NCBI GenBank assembly: GCA_018819165.1
Contig: JAHJQP010000173.1
Coordinates: 1-40,596 of the forward strand
Direction: 5' to 3'
Origin: Pseudomonadota bacterium
GTDB lineage: Bacteria; Desulfobacterota; Syntrophia; Syntrophales; UBA5619
DNA: 40,596 bases
Part shown: in pieces, positions 16,327 to 24,650 of the stretch
Layout of the letters: every line of letters begins with the position of its first letter
Position numbering within the stretch: the first letter of the stretch is position 1
Made by a program: the position numbers and the translations under genes
Notes under the pieces: model-generated
Told to the model about the DNA's origin: nothing
The model's input: only the letters and a program-made list of their open reading frames with translations
Database searches by the model: none

Positions 16327-18780
16327 TCATCCGATCTTGGCCAGCTCCAGCCTGCCGCCCCATCTTCTCAGAAGCGCCTCCCGGAGCGGGATATGATCGG
16401 ACATTTCCAATCGCGGATCTTCATCCACAAGAGCAAAGGCGTCCGCTTTGGCCTCGCTAAGGATACGGCCGTCGCGGAGGATATTGGCCACCCGGAAATC
16501 AGGCAACCCGGATTGTCTCGTCCCCATAAATTCTCCCGGGCCCCGGATGGCAAGATCCTCTTCGGCAATCCGGAAACCGTCGGTCGTTTCCTCCATGATT
16601 CGCAGGCGTTTTCGCGCATCTTCCGAGCGGCTGTACTGCGTCAGGAGAATACAGAAGGAAGGGATGTCGCTCCGCCCCACCCTGCCCCTTAACTGATGAA
16701 GCTGCGAAAGACCGAAGCGCTCCGCATGTTCGATGACCATCAGCGACGCCTCCGGGATATCAATGCCGACCTCGATGACCGTCGTTGAAACGAGGATCTG
16801 TATTTCCTTTGCGATAAAATCAGCCATAACCCGATCTTTCTCTGCCCCTTTCATCCGCCCGTGGACGAGACCGATCCGGCAGTCAGGAAAGATTTCCTCC
16901 CGCAGATGCTGTGCCATTCGCGTGGCATCCTTGAGGTCGAGGTTTTCTGACTCTTCGACGAGCGGGTAGACGATGAATATCTGATTTTCCTTCTGCACCT
17001 CGCGGCGGATAATTTCGTAGACACGGTTTCGCTGGGCCTCTGAAAAGATCTTCGTCCGGACCGGCTTCTTGCCTGGCGGCATTTCGTCGATGAGGGAGAC
17101 ATCGAGATCCCCGTATACGGTCATGGCCAGGGTCCTCGGAATCGGGGTTGCGGTCATGACGAGAACATCCGGGATAGCGCCCTTTTTCCTCAGTGCCGCC
17201 CTCTGAACTACTCCGAAGCGATGCTGCTCGTCGATCACGGCCAGCCCCAGGCGGTGGAAGGCCACCTCCTCCTGGATCAGGGCATGGGTCCCGACGGCGA
17301 TATCGCTCTCCCCGTTCTCCAGGCGTGCCTGGAGTTCCCTTTTTTCCGCCGTTTTCAGGCCTCCGGTCAGGAGTTCGATCTTCAGTCCGAGTTTGTCCGA
17401 CCAGGTCTTCAGATTTCGGTAGTGCTGTTCCGCGAGGATTTCCGTCGGCGCCATCATCGCGGACTGATATCCGTTTTCGCAGGCGATGATCATGGCGGCC
17501 ATGGATACAACCGTTTTCCCGGAACCTACGTCTCCCTGAAGCAGGCGATTCATTACCCGAACCGCGGTCATGTCCCGTTCGATTTCCGCGATGACCCGGC
17601 GCTGCGCCGACGTCAGCGCAAATGGAAGCAGGGTGTAGAATCTCTGCAGCATCTCCCCGCCCGCACGGAAGGCTATCCCATGCTCTAAGACGTCCCCTCT
17701 CTTCCTCAGGGCCATGCCGAGCTGGAAATAAAAGAATTCATCATAAATGAGCCTTCTGTGGGCTTCAGTCCTCATCTCCTGGCAGGCCTCCATCTCCTGA
17801 TCTGCCGTAGGAAAATGGACCTGACGGACGGCGTCACTGATCTCCATGAGCCCGCGTTTCCGGCATATCCTTCCCGGAATGGGACTCCACATGATATGGG
17901 CAAAATCCCGCACTACCTGCCACATGATTCTTCTGATGGTTTTCTGGTGCAGACCTTCCGTTTCAGAATAGACGGGAACGATTCTTTTGAAATGCAGCAG
18001 CTGATCCTCGTGCTCATCGAGAATTTCAAAATCGGGGTGGATCATCTCCCTCTCGAAGGGAAATCCAGTGATCTCCCCGGCCAGGATGAAGCGCCGTCCC
18101 GGTTTGAAGGTCCTTCTCAGAAAGGCCTCGCGCCCCTTGAACCATTTGGCCTTGAGAATGCCGTGGCCGTCATCGAACGTCACTTCAAAGATCCTTCTTC
18201 TGCCGTAAAAACGCATATCCGCCAGGGTGATCCTGCCCACGACGGTTTGTCTGATCCCGGGAACTGTCTCCGAGATCCGGCAAACCGTTCGGCGATCATC
18301 ATACCGACGCGGCAGAAAATATAGCAAGTCTTCGACGGTGGAGAGGTTTTTTCTGGTGAGGAGTTCGGCAACCCGGGGACCGACTCCCCGGACGGACTGG
18401 ACCGGCAGGGAAAGAAAATTAAGGGCGCTTCCCCCCTCTTCAGGCGCGGAGAGCCCGCCGCCTTCCCCCGCCGGCAGGTTCTGCTGGATCGACTTCAATA
18501 CTGAGAGATGATGGATGGCCTCCGCAAGACGATCCCTTTTGAGTTCGGTGAGCAGGCTGTCGTATCCGTCGAACAGATTCAGCAGCGCGACGGCAATCCT
18601 CTCGAGTTCACCCTTCTGTGTTTCGGGCGCTTCACGGTTTATGCCATCCTGCAGCTGTCGTGCGAGGGAGGTCATGACGGCCTCCAGATTCTTGACCAGC
18701 GAGATGCGGTCGAAGGAGTCCCCTGCGGCAAACGAAAGAGGCGCCTCCATCTTTTCCAGTATTTTCCCCAGTGATTCCAT
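16327..18780 (-). CDS. recG: ATP-dependent DNA helicase RecG, with N-terminal extension
   Basis: RecG remodels stalled forks and Holliday junctions. At 817 aa it is about 120 longer than E. coli RecG (693). The extra residues are at the N-terminus and form a charged, helical segment without known motifs. The wedge domain then starts ('VQSVRGVGPRVAELLTRKNLSTVEDLLYFLPRRYDDR', near residue 128) and the OB fold follows. Helicase motifs include Walker A 'GDVGSGKT', Walker B-type 'DEQHRFGV', 'MTATPIPRTLAMTVYGDLDVS' and the motif VI region 'QLRGRVGRS'. The C-terminal TRG-like segment is present. It is the first gene of a minus-strand run and is 105 bases ahead of hom. Confidence 0.95.
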   Translation of the reverse strand: MESLGKILEKMEAPLSFAAGDSFDRISLVKNLEAVMTSLARQLQDGINREAPETQKGELERIAVALLNLFDGYDSLLTELKRDRLAEAIHHLSVLKSIQQNLPAGEGGGLSAPEEGGSALNFLSLPVQSVRGVGPRVAELLTRKNLSTVEDLLYFLPRRYDDRRTVCRISETVPGIRQTVVGRITLADMRFYGRRRIFEVTFDDGHGILKAKWFKGREAFLRRTFKPGRRFILAGEITGFPFEREMIHPDFEILDEHEDQLLHFKRIVPVYSETEGLHQKTIRRIMWQVVRDFAHIMWSPIPGRICRKRGLMEISDAVRQVHFPTADQEMEACQEMRTEAHRRLIYDEFFYFQLGMALRKRGDVLEHGIAFRAGGEMLQRFYTLLPFALTSAQRRVIAEIERDMTAVRVMNRLLQGDVGSGKTVVSMAAMIIACENGYQSAMMAPTEILAEQHYRNLKTWSDKLGLKIELLTGGLKTAEKRELQARLENGESDIAVGTHALIQEEVAFHRLGLAVIDEQHRFGVVQRAALRKKGAIPDVLVMTATPIPRTLAMTVYGDLDVSLIDEMPPGKKPVRTKIFSEAQRNRVYEIIRREVQKENQIFIVYPLVEESENLDLKDATRMAQHLREEIFPDCRIGLVHGRMKGAEKDRVMADFIAKEIQILVSTTVIEVGIDIPEASLMVIEHAERFGLSQLHQLRGRVGRSDIPSFCILLTQYSRSEDARKRLRIMEETTDGFRIAEEDLAIRGPGEFMGTRQSGLPDFRVANILRDGRILSEAKADAFALVDEDPRLEMSDHIPLREALLRRWGGRLELAKIG

Positions 18781-18878
18781 GCCTCATCCCATTCGGTTAT
18801 TGAGATGAATCCATTATGATATCGAACAGAAAGCGATCGTGCTGTTAGCAGATATTCCTTCTTTTCGCAAGGAAAGAA

Positions 18879-18907
18879 TTGACTTTCAAGAGTATTTCAG
18901 TTAGATG
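18879..18907 (+). promoter_or_regulatory. probable promoter of purM
   Basis: TTGACT (18879-18884), five of six for -35, is followed by a weak -10 (TTAGAT at 18901-18906 or TAGATG at 18902-18907). A 5-bp hairpin CCGCT/AGCGG follows shortly after in the ~100-nt leader. No PurR-like site was recognised. Confidence 0.4.
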
Positions 18908-19004
18908 AAAAAACCGCTTCTGAAATGGAGCGGATATGCCTTGCATCGCCGATTGATGTTTTTCCTTCTGTCCGGACGCAGGCGCAGAAAACACGGGAGT
19001 TCTT

Positions 19005-20048
19005 ATGCAGGAAAAGATGACATACAGTGCAGCGGGTGTTGATATCGACCGGGCTAATTCTTTTGTCGAAAGGATAAAACCCCTGATCAAGGGGGCTTCG
19101 CGCCGCGAAGTGATGAGCGGCATCGGCGGGTTCGGAGGTCTCTTTCATCTGGATATCGGCAAAAACAGGGATCCTATCTTGGTTTCCTCAACCGACGGCG
19201 TGGGCACCAAGCTCAAAATTGCCCAGATGATGGACAAACACGATACGGTGGGGATAGACCTCGTGGCCATGTCCGTAAACGACGTCATCGTGCAGGGGGC
19301 GGAGCCGCTCTTCTTTCTGGACTATATCGCCACGGGCAAGATCCATATAGAAACGACCGTTCAGATCGTGGAGGGTGTCGTCAGGGGGTGTCAGGAAGCC
19401 GGGTGTGCACTTATCGGGGGAGAAACGGCGGAGATGCCCGGGTTTTACCCGGCCGGTGAGTATGATCTGGCCGGTTTCTGCGTCGGAGTGGTTGATGCGG
19501 ATAAATTGATCGACGGTTCCGATATTCGCGTCGGAGACCGGATCGTCGGTATTGCCTCTTCGGGTCTTCACAGCAACGGTTTTTCTCTGGCCAGGCGGGT
19601 CCTTTTTGACGAAGGAAAGCTCCATCCCAACGATCGGGTGGATGGTCTCGAACAGCCCCTCGGACTGGAACTTCTCAAGCCCACGAAAATCTACGTGAAA
19701 CCGATTTTGAACCTCATAAAGAACTTTAACATCCTGGGACTCGTGCACATTACCGGCGGCGGTTTCCTGGACAATATTCCGCGAATTGTACCCGGCCCTT
19801 GTCGGGCCGTCATTAGGAGGGGAACATGGCCGGTGTCGCCCGTTTTCGATCTGATCCGCAAAACGGGGAATATTGAGGAGATGGAAATGCTCCGGGTCTT
19901 CAACATGGGGATCGGCATGATCCTCATCGCAGCCGAGAAGGACGAGGCGGAAATCTTAGAGAGGCTGGAAATGTTAGGCGAAAAGGCTTATGCTATCGGT
20001 ATGATCGAAAAGAGGGAAAACGATCAGTTAGCGGTCTCTTTCGTGTAG
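19005..20048 (+). CDS. purM: phosphoribosylformylglycinamidine cyclo-ligase (AIR synthetase)
   Basis: Closes the imidazole ring of aminoimidazole ribotide using ATP, step five of purine synthesis. The 347-aa length is normal. 'TYSAAGVDIDRANSFVERIKPLIKGA' is the typical N-terminus. 'VSSTDGVGTKLKIAQMM' near residue 60 and 'GGETAEMPGFYPAGEYDLAGF' near residue 138 are core ATP-binding and catalytic motifs. 'IASSGLHSNGFSLARRV' and 'HITGGGFLDNIPRI' come from the C-terminal half. ATG 19005 has GGGAG five bases upstream. It is followed 61 bases later by purN, so two purine enzymes are grouped. Confidence 0.97.
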   Translation: MQEKMTYSAAGVDIDRANSFVERIKPLIKGASRREVMSGIGGFGGLFHLDIGKNRDPILVSSTDGVGTKLKIAQMMDKHDTVGIDLVAMSVNDVIVQGAEPLFFLDYIATGKIHIETTVQIVEGVVRGCQEAGCALIGGETAEMPGFYPAGEYDLAGFCVGVVDADKLIDGSDIRVGDRIVGIASSGLHSNGFSLARRVLFDEGKLHPNDRVDGLEQPLGLELLKPTKIYVKPILNLIKNFNILGLVHITGGGFLDNIPRIVPGPCRAVIRRGTWPVSPVFDLIRKTGNIEEMEMLRVFNMGIGMILIAAEKDEAEILERLEMLGEKAYAIGMIEKRENDQLAVSFV

Positions 20049-20109
20049 AGGAGATGATTTTTCAATCTGGCGGCAATTACGTTGACGTTTTGAACGCAGG
20101 AACCATGTC

Positions 20110-20775
20110 ATGCTGCAGAAAATAGGTATCGGGGTTCTCGTTTCGGGAAGCGGCTCCAATCTGCAGTCCATTATCGATCATATCGAAGACGGGACACTCG
20201 ATGCGGAAATCAGGGTAGTCCTCAGCAACAACCCGGAGGCCTATGCCTTAGAGCGATGCAGAAAGCATCGGATCCCGGCGACCGTGGTCGATCATCGCCA
20301 GTTCAGCTCCCGCGAGGAATTTGACCGCAGAGTGATCGAAATACTGAAAACGTCCGGCGTTGATCTTGTGGTGATGGCCGGTTTCATGCGGATCCTCTCT
20401 CCTGAATTCTTCCGGGCGTTTCCCCGGAAGATCCTGAACATCCACCCGGCGTTGCTCCCCGCTTTTCCCGGCACCCACGTACAGCAGAAGGCTGTGGAAT
20501 ACGGAGTCAAATTTTCGGGTTGTACGGTCCATTTTGCCGATGAAGGGGTCGATACGGGGCCCATAATCATCCAGGCCGTTGTCCCGGTTCGCGAAGATGA
20601 TACCGCTGACGACCTTGCTGCAAGGATCTTGAAAGAAGAACACAGGATTTACCCCCAGGCCATCCAGTATTACGCGGAGGGAAGAATCGAGATCGAGGGC
20701 CGGAAGGTCCGCATCAGAAGCAACCGCCGGATGAAGGAAATTGCGCTGCACAATCCTCCTTTGACCCGGTTTTGA
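20110..20775 (+). CDS. purN: phosphoribosylglycinamide formyltransferase
   Basis: Transfers the formyl group from 10-formyltetrahydrofolate to GAR, step three of purine synthesis. The 221-aa product has the expected length. 'VLVSGSGSNLQSIID' (residues ~8-22) binds the phosphate. 'LNIHPALLPAFPG' near residue 115 has the catalytic Asn and His, and 'ADEGVDTGPIIIQ' near residue 146 carries the catalytic Asp. AGGA lies eight bases before the ATG. Its neighbour purM supplies a later step of the same pathway. The C-terminal tail (after ~residue 190) is ordinary for the family. Confidence 0.97.
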   Translation: MLQKIGIGVLVSGSGSNLQSIIDHIEDGTLDAEIRVVLSNNPEAYALERCRKHRIPATVVDHRQFSSREEFDRRVIEILKTSGVDLVVMAGFMRILSPEFFRAFPRKILNIHPALLPAFPGTHVQQKAVEYGVKFSGCTVHFADEGVDTGPIIIQAVVPVREDDTADDLAARILKEEHRIYPQAIQYYAEGRIEIEGRKVRIRSNRRMKEIALHNPPLTRF

Positions 20776-20835
20776 TTTCTTCCCCATCGGTCGGACAGGT
20801 GTTTTTTCCGTCACACATCTCTTGGATTCATTCAT

Positions 20836-22287
20836 ATGTACGATGCAATTGTCATAGGCCGGGATTTGAGCTCGTTGATCGCCGCCCTGACTGCGGTCCG
20901 GAGCGGATTGAAAACGGTCCTGGTCGCGGAGGACTCACTGGAGGCAGAACATCGGGAAGCGGGATATGCCTTTCCGATCGACCCGACTCCTCTGTCCGGT
21001 TTTGGACAGGAACAGATTATCTCACGGCTTCTGGCGGAACTGCACCTGACGCAAGAAGGTGCTCCCCCGGTTATGCTTTTGGACCCCGCCTTGCAGGTGA
21101 TCCTCCCCGGACACCGGGTGGACATTTTTCAAGACCGGGAGCGGTTGATCGCTGAGATGATCCGCGAATTTCCTGAAATGGCACGTGAGATAATGCGTTT
21201 TCACCATGCCGTCGCAAGAGCCGGCGCGCTCGTGGAGAGGTGGATCGGCGAAGATTTCCCCGGCGGCAGGCGGGATTTCAGAGGGCTTCTCCGCCGGCTT
21301 GGTCGCCTTCCCGCCGCCATCACTGGCCGTTCTTCCCTTGCCTTCCGGGGAAATGAAAAGGTCAACTCATTCAGGAGGGTTATTGAAGCCCAGATGACTA
21401 TCCTTTCCCATCTCGATATCAACGGCCACCTTCCCCTCTCTGCTGCGTATCTCCTTTTCCTGCCCGCAAGGGGCCTTTTCTACCCGTGCGCAGGCCCGAA
21501 CGCCTGGCTGAAGTGGTTGTGCAAGGGGTTTACCGATAGCGGGGGAATTCTGCAAGAGGGGTGTTCCGTCATTCGAATCGACACAGAGCCGGAAATCATG
21601 GTCGATCTGGAAAGCGCAGGGACATCGTCAACCCTTAGCGGCAAAAAGCTCATCGTCAGCACAAAGTGGGAAAAACTCAATCTTCTGCTGCTTGAGCAGA
21701 AGCCATTCCGTCGGCTGGTTCGCCGGTTCGGTGCAATCCGTCCGGCTGCTTATCTCTTTTGCCTTCATATGGGCGTTCATGAAGGGGGGCTTCCGGAGAG
21801 GATGGCGCCTTATGCCGTGGTGGTCCCGGATGAAAATCGCCCCGTAACAGAGGGTAATCTCGTTTTTCTCGAAGCCAGTTTCCCGGGTGAGACGGGCCGG
21901 GCGCCCGAAGGACGTCGCGCAATCACTGCCACTGTTTTTCTGAAGGATTCACCGCTAAGGCTCAATGATCGTGAACTGAAGGAGTATGCCACAGGCATTA
22001 TCGATTCCCTGGAGGGATTCCTCCCGTTTCTTCGGGAGAGTATCGATTATATTCATGTTGAAAAATCCATTGCCCTATCGAGGCAATGCCAGGAATTGGT
22101 CAACCAGAAATACCGGACCCGGAAGCGCCCCTTTTTCGGGATCAGTATCTTCTCGCCGGAAACACCCGTTCGCGATGTATTCTTGACGGGGGGGATGTTG
22201 CTGGCAGGGCAAGGTTTCGAAGGGGAGATTCTCTCCGGGATAAATGCCGCCTTCTTGGCGGGAAGCGAGGTTAGAAAACATGGATAA
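20836..22287 (+). CDS. FAD-type oxidoreductase related to phytoene desaturases, degenerate Rossmann motif
   Basis: A 483-aa protein with the layout of the phytoene desaturase / amine oxidase superfamily. The N-terminus 'YDAIVIGRDLSSLIAALTAVRSGLKTVLVAE' places a beta-alpha-beta fold, but the usual GxGxxG reads G-R-D-L-S-S, with two glycines lost. The C-terminus retains the family phrase ('VRDVFLTGGMLLAGQGFEGEILSGINAAFLAG', ~450 on). FAD binding may be altered or use other contacts. The upstream neighbour is purN, and the gene overlaps the phosphofructokinase start by 8 bases, so they are co-translated. The substrate is unknown; it need not act on carotenoids. A weak ribosome-binding site precedes the ATG. 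Confidence 0.75.
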   Translation: MYDAIVIGRDLSSLIAALTAVRSGLKTVLVAEDSLEAEHREAGYAFPIDPTPLSGFGQEQIISRLLAELHLTQEGAPPVMLLDPALQVILPGHRVDIFQDRERLIAEMIREFPEMAREIMRFHHAVARAGALVERWIGEDFPGGRRDFRGLLRRLGRLPAAITGRSSLAFRGNEKVNSFRRVIEAQMTILSHLDINGHLPLSAAYLLFLPARGLFYPCAGPNAWLKWLCKGFTDSGGILQEGCSVIRIDTEPEIMVDLESAGTSSTLSGKKLIVSTKWEKLNLLLLEQKPFRRLVRRFGAIRPAAYLFCLHMGVHEGGLPERMAPYAVVVPDENRPVTEGNLVFLEASFPGETGRAPEGRRAITATVFLKDSPLRLNDRELKEYATGIIDSLEGFLPFLRESIDYIHVEKSIALSRQCQELVNQKYRTRKRPFFGISIFSPETPVRDVFLTGGMLLAGQGFEGEILSGINAAFLAGSEVRKHG

Positions 22288-23593
22288 GAATTTTCCGTAC
22301 GATTTTACCATTCAGAACCTGGGGGAATGCACCATTCCTTCTCCCGTAAACGTCAGTTATTTCACTACGGATGCCAAGAAAGTCCTGTTCAACATCTACC
22401 TCGATCAGTACGACCGCCTCAAGTCTCCTGACGGTATGCCCCTTGCCGTCGAGGTGGCCGGGCCACGGGAGAAGATCTTCTTCGATTCTTCTAAGACCAA
22501 GGCGGCCATCGTCACCTGTGGCGGACTCTGCCCGGGTATCAACGACGTCATCAGGGCGCTGGTCATGGAGCTTCATCACCGGTATGGAGTCCGGAATATC
22601 GTCGGGATAAAATACGGGTTTCAGGGACTGATCCCTAAATACGGTCATCCAGTCATTCAGCTTACCACGGATATCGTGAAGGATATCCATACGATCGGGG
22701 GCAGCATCCTTTCGTCTTCACGGGGACGTCAGGATACCGGGGAGATGGTGGATGCGCTCAAGCGGATGAATGTGGATCTCCTGTTCTGCGTGGGCGGAGA
22801 CGGGACTATGAGGGCCACGGAATGGATCACTGAGGAAATCACACGGCGGGATCAGAATATCGGCGTGATCGGCATCCCGAAGACGATCGACAATGATCTG
22901 AACCTGATCCAGAAGACCTTCGGATTCGATACGGCCATTTCCGAGTCGGTCAAGGTGATCCAATGCGCCCATATCGAAGCCAGGGGTGGCCCCAACGGTA
23001 TTGGTCTGGTCAAGATCATGGGTCGACAGTCGGGGCATATAGCGGCCGGCGCCGCCCTGGCACAGTCCGATGTCAACTTCGTCCTGATTCCGGAGGTTCC
23101 CTTTGACCTGGAGGGGGAAAAGGGTTTATTAAAGGCCGTCGAGAAACGTCTTCGTGACCAGGCGCACTGCGTGATCCTTGTAGCCGAGGGGGCCGGACAG
23201 GAATACCTCCGGCAGGATGGTCATCCTGTGGACACGGATGCCTCGGGCAATCTACGTCTGCTCGATATCGGCATCTTCCTGAAGACCACCCTGGAGGGAT
23301 ATTTTAGGAAGATCGGCATGGAGGTCAACCTCAAGTACATAGACCCGAGCTACATCATCCGCAGTGTTCATGCAAATGCCAGCGACAGCATGTACTGCGG
23401 AGCGCTCGGCCAGTATGCGGTCCATGCCGGCATGGCCGGAAAGACAGGCATGCTCGTCGGACTGATGAAGGACGAATATGTCCATATACCTTTGAAAATG
23501 GTTAGTTCCGGCACCAAAGTCGATCCGGTTGGAAATGTCTGGATGCGGGTCCTCGAAGCGACGGGCCAGCCCCCACTGATGAAAAACGTTTGA
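22280..23593 (+). CDS. pfkA: 6-phosphofructokinase, group II (long form, probably ATP-dependent)
   Basis: Phosphorylates fructose 6-phosphate in glycolysis. From ATG 22280 (MDKNFPYD) it is 437 aa; the in-frame start at 22244 would add 12 residues lying inside the upstream gene. An N-terminal extension of ~75 residues precedes the catalytic fold, as in group II enzymes. 'TCGGLCPGINDVIRA' is the nucleotide loop near residue 79. 'VGGDGTMRA' has Gly where PPi-dependent enzymes have Asp, so ATP is likely. 'IGIPKTIDNDL' keeps the Lys usual in PPi enzymes. This Gly/Lys combination is known in the TP0108-type branch. The gene overlaps the preceding oxidoreductase by eight bases. Confidence 0.9.
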   Translation: MDKNFPYDFTIQNLGECTIPSPVNVSYFTTDAKKVLFNIYLDQYDRLKSPDGMPLAVEVAGPREKIFFDSSKTKAAIVTCGGLCPGINDVIRALVMELHHRYGVRNIVGIKYGFQGLIPKYGHPVIQLTTDIVKDIHTIGGSILSSSRGRQDTGEMVDALKRMNVDLLFCVGGDGTMRATEWITEEITRRDQNIGVIGIPKTIDNDLNLIQKTFGFDTAISESVKVIQCAHIEARGGPNGIGLVKIMGRQSGHIAAGAALAQSDVNFVLIPEVPFDLEGEKGLLKAVEKRLRDQAHCVILVAEGAGQEYLRQDGHPVDTDASGNLRLLDIGIFLKTTLEGYFRKIGMEVNLKYIDPSYIIRSVHANASDSMYCGALGQYAVHAGMAGKTGMLVGLMKDEYVHIPLKMVSSGTKVDPVGNVWMRVLEATGQPPLMKNV

Positions 23594-23672
23594 AATATTT
23601 TATCATATCGGGACCGGCTCTGGGGAAAGCGCAAAGCAGCATACGGACTTTTTAAAAGCCGTTAAAAAATGC

Positions 23673-23701
23673 TTGCATTCTGGAGAGATTTGGTTTACTA
23701 A
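23673..23701 (+). promoter_or_regulatory. possible promoter of rpmB
   Basis: TTGCAT (23673-23678) and TACTAA (23696-23701) are 17 bases apart, with a short leader to ATG 23731. Both boxes are imperfect. Confidence 0.35.
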
Positions 23702-23730
23702 CCGGCAGCATTTCAGAGAGGAGCCTGCGT

Positions 23731-23928
23731 ATGTCGAGAATCTGTGAAGTATGCGGTAAAAAACCGGTGGCGGGTCACAAGGTCAGCCATGCAAACAACA
23801 AAAGCAAAAAGATCTGGTACCCCAATCTTCAGAAGATACGCTGTATCGACGCCAAGACGGGGACGGTGAAGCGCGTGAAGTCCTGCACCCGGTGCATCCG
23901 TTCGGGTTTTCTTAGAAAGGCCGTCTGA
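23731..23928 (+). CDS. rpmB: 50S ribosomal protein L28
   Basis: A 65-aa ribosomal protein of the large subunit. 'SRICEVCGKKPVAGHKVSHANNKSKK' and 'VKSCTRCIRSGFL' are the family landmarks. Two Cys pairs (residues 5/8 and ~52/55) make the zinc-binding form (C+), in contrast to zinc-free paralogues used under zinc limitation. AGAGGAG lies before the ATG. It stands as a single-gene unit between a weak promoter and a strong terminator. Confidence 0.97.
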   Translation: MSRICEVCGKKPVAGHKVSHANNKSKKIWYPNLQKIRCIDAKTGTVKRVKSCTRCIRSGFLRKAV

Positions 23929-23953
23929 AAAGAATTGCAACAAAGGGATTACG

Positions 23954-23990
23954 GGCCGGAACAGCTGAGCGATGCTGTCCCGGCCTTTGT
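23954..23990 (+). terminator. rho-independent terminator of rpmB
   Basis: A 12-bp stem GGCCGGAACAGC / GCTGTCCCGGCC (23954-23965, 23974-23985) has one mismatch and an 8-base loop, followed by TTTGTGATTTC. It lies 25 bases after the rpmB stop and just before the end of the convergent gene at 24000. Confidence 0.8.
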
Positions 23991-23999
23991 GATTTCATC

Positions 24000-24425
24000 T
24001 CACCTCTGTGGAGCGTCTGATATCACGAGCTTTTTAATATCCTGCAGTTTGATCTGGAAGGTGCCGTACCTGGTCCGGCCGTACAAATTCCTGCTTTTAT
24101 TCAGCGTCAACTCGGACGATCCCCCGTCGCGCAGTTTTACTATGCCGGTCAATCTGTCCGCATTAATGCGGAACAGAATCTGCTCAATGTTGTCAAAGGA
24201 GATGGTGTAGTTCCCCTCCCCGCGCTTCCCTTCCAGGAAGGTCTCCCCTTCAATGCTTACGTCACTGCACTGAGCGACCACATCCATCTGATCCAGGATG
24301 GTAGCGGCATACTTCTTGACCGGTACGGGAATCTTTTCCGGAGAGGCCGGTCCCTGAAGGGAGCCCATCCCCAGGAGGATAGACATAACTGTCATCAGAA
24401 CAAGGAACAATAGGAATCTTTTCAT
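24000..24425 (-). CDS. small exported hypothetical protein
   Basis: A 141-aa protein with a clear N-terminal hydrophobic signal segment ('RFLLFLVLMTVMSILLGMG', residues 3-21) and no obvious lipobox cysteine. The rest has alternating hydrophobic and charged positions, suggesting a beta-rich periplasmic domain ('ISFDNIEQILFRINADRLTGIVKLRDGGSSELTLNK', 'YGRTRYGTFQIKLQDIKKLVI'). The latter phrase resembles SmpA/Tol-pal-like accessory domains only loosely, so I assign no family. The ribosome-binding GGAGG lies just upstream of ATG 24425 beside one arm of a 10-bp inverted repeat. Its terminator faces that of rpmB. The gene is divergent from recJ. Confidence 0.75.
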   Translation of the reverse strand: MKRFLLFLVLMTVMSILLGMGSLQGPASPEKIPVPVKKYAATILDQMDVVAQCSDVSIEGETFLEGKRGEGNYTISFDNIEQILFRINADRLTGIVKLRDGGSSELTLNKSRNLYGRTRYGTFQIKLQDIKKLVISDAPQR

Positions 24426-24433
24426 GAGGCCTC

Positions 24434-24502
24434 CAATCGTTGTAGTAACCTGTGTGCAAAAGTGGCGATTTCAGCGGACAGATCTGCATCTCACAACGAT
24501 TG
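24434..24502 (-). repeat. 10-bp inverted repeat in the leader, next to the Shine-Dalgarno sequence
   Basis: CAATCGTTGT (24434-24443) and its exact reverse complement ACAACGATTG (24493-24502) flank 49 bases upstream of the hypothetical exported protein. On the minus strand the stem would end directly before the GGAGG and palindrome GAGGCCTC (24426-24433). It could affect translation, or be a DNA operator. Confidence 0.45.
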
Positions 24503-24570
24503 CTGACTATCATGCTCCCAGGGAAATTTCAAGATTAAAAGAGAGGGAAAAATAGAAAGGAATTCTCTCC

Positions 24571-24598
24571 TTGACATCAAGGCCCACCTTGATATGAT
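24571..24598 (+). promoter_or_regulatory. recJ promoter with inverted repeat filling the spacer
   Basis: A perfect -35 TTGACA (24571-24576) and TATGAT (24593-24598, five of six) are 16 bases apart. The intervening bases form a dyad, ATCAAGG (24576-24582), CCCA, CCTTGAT (24587-24593), which overlaps both boxes. Such placement suits a repressor or MerR-type activator site. Confidence 0.6.
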
Positions 24599-24650
24599 AA
24601 AATTATTCTAGAGCCGGATGTGACGGCATGACAGGGAGTCAAACTGGGAA

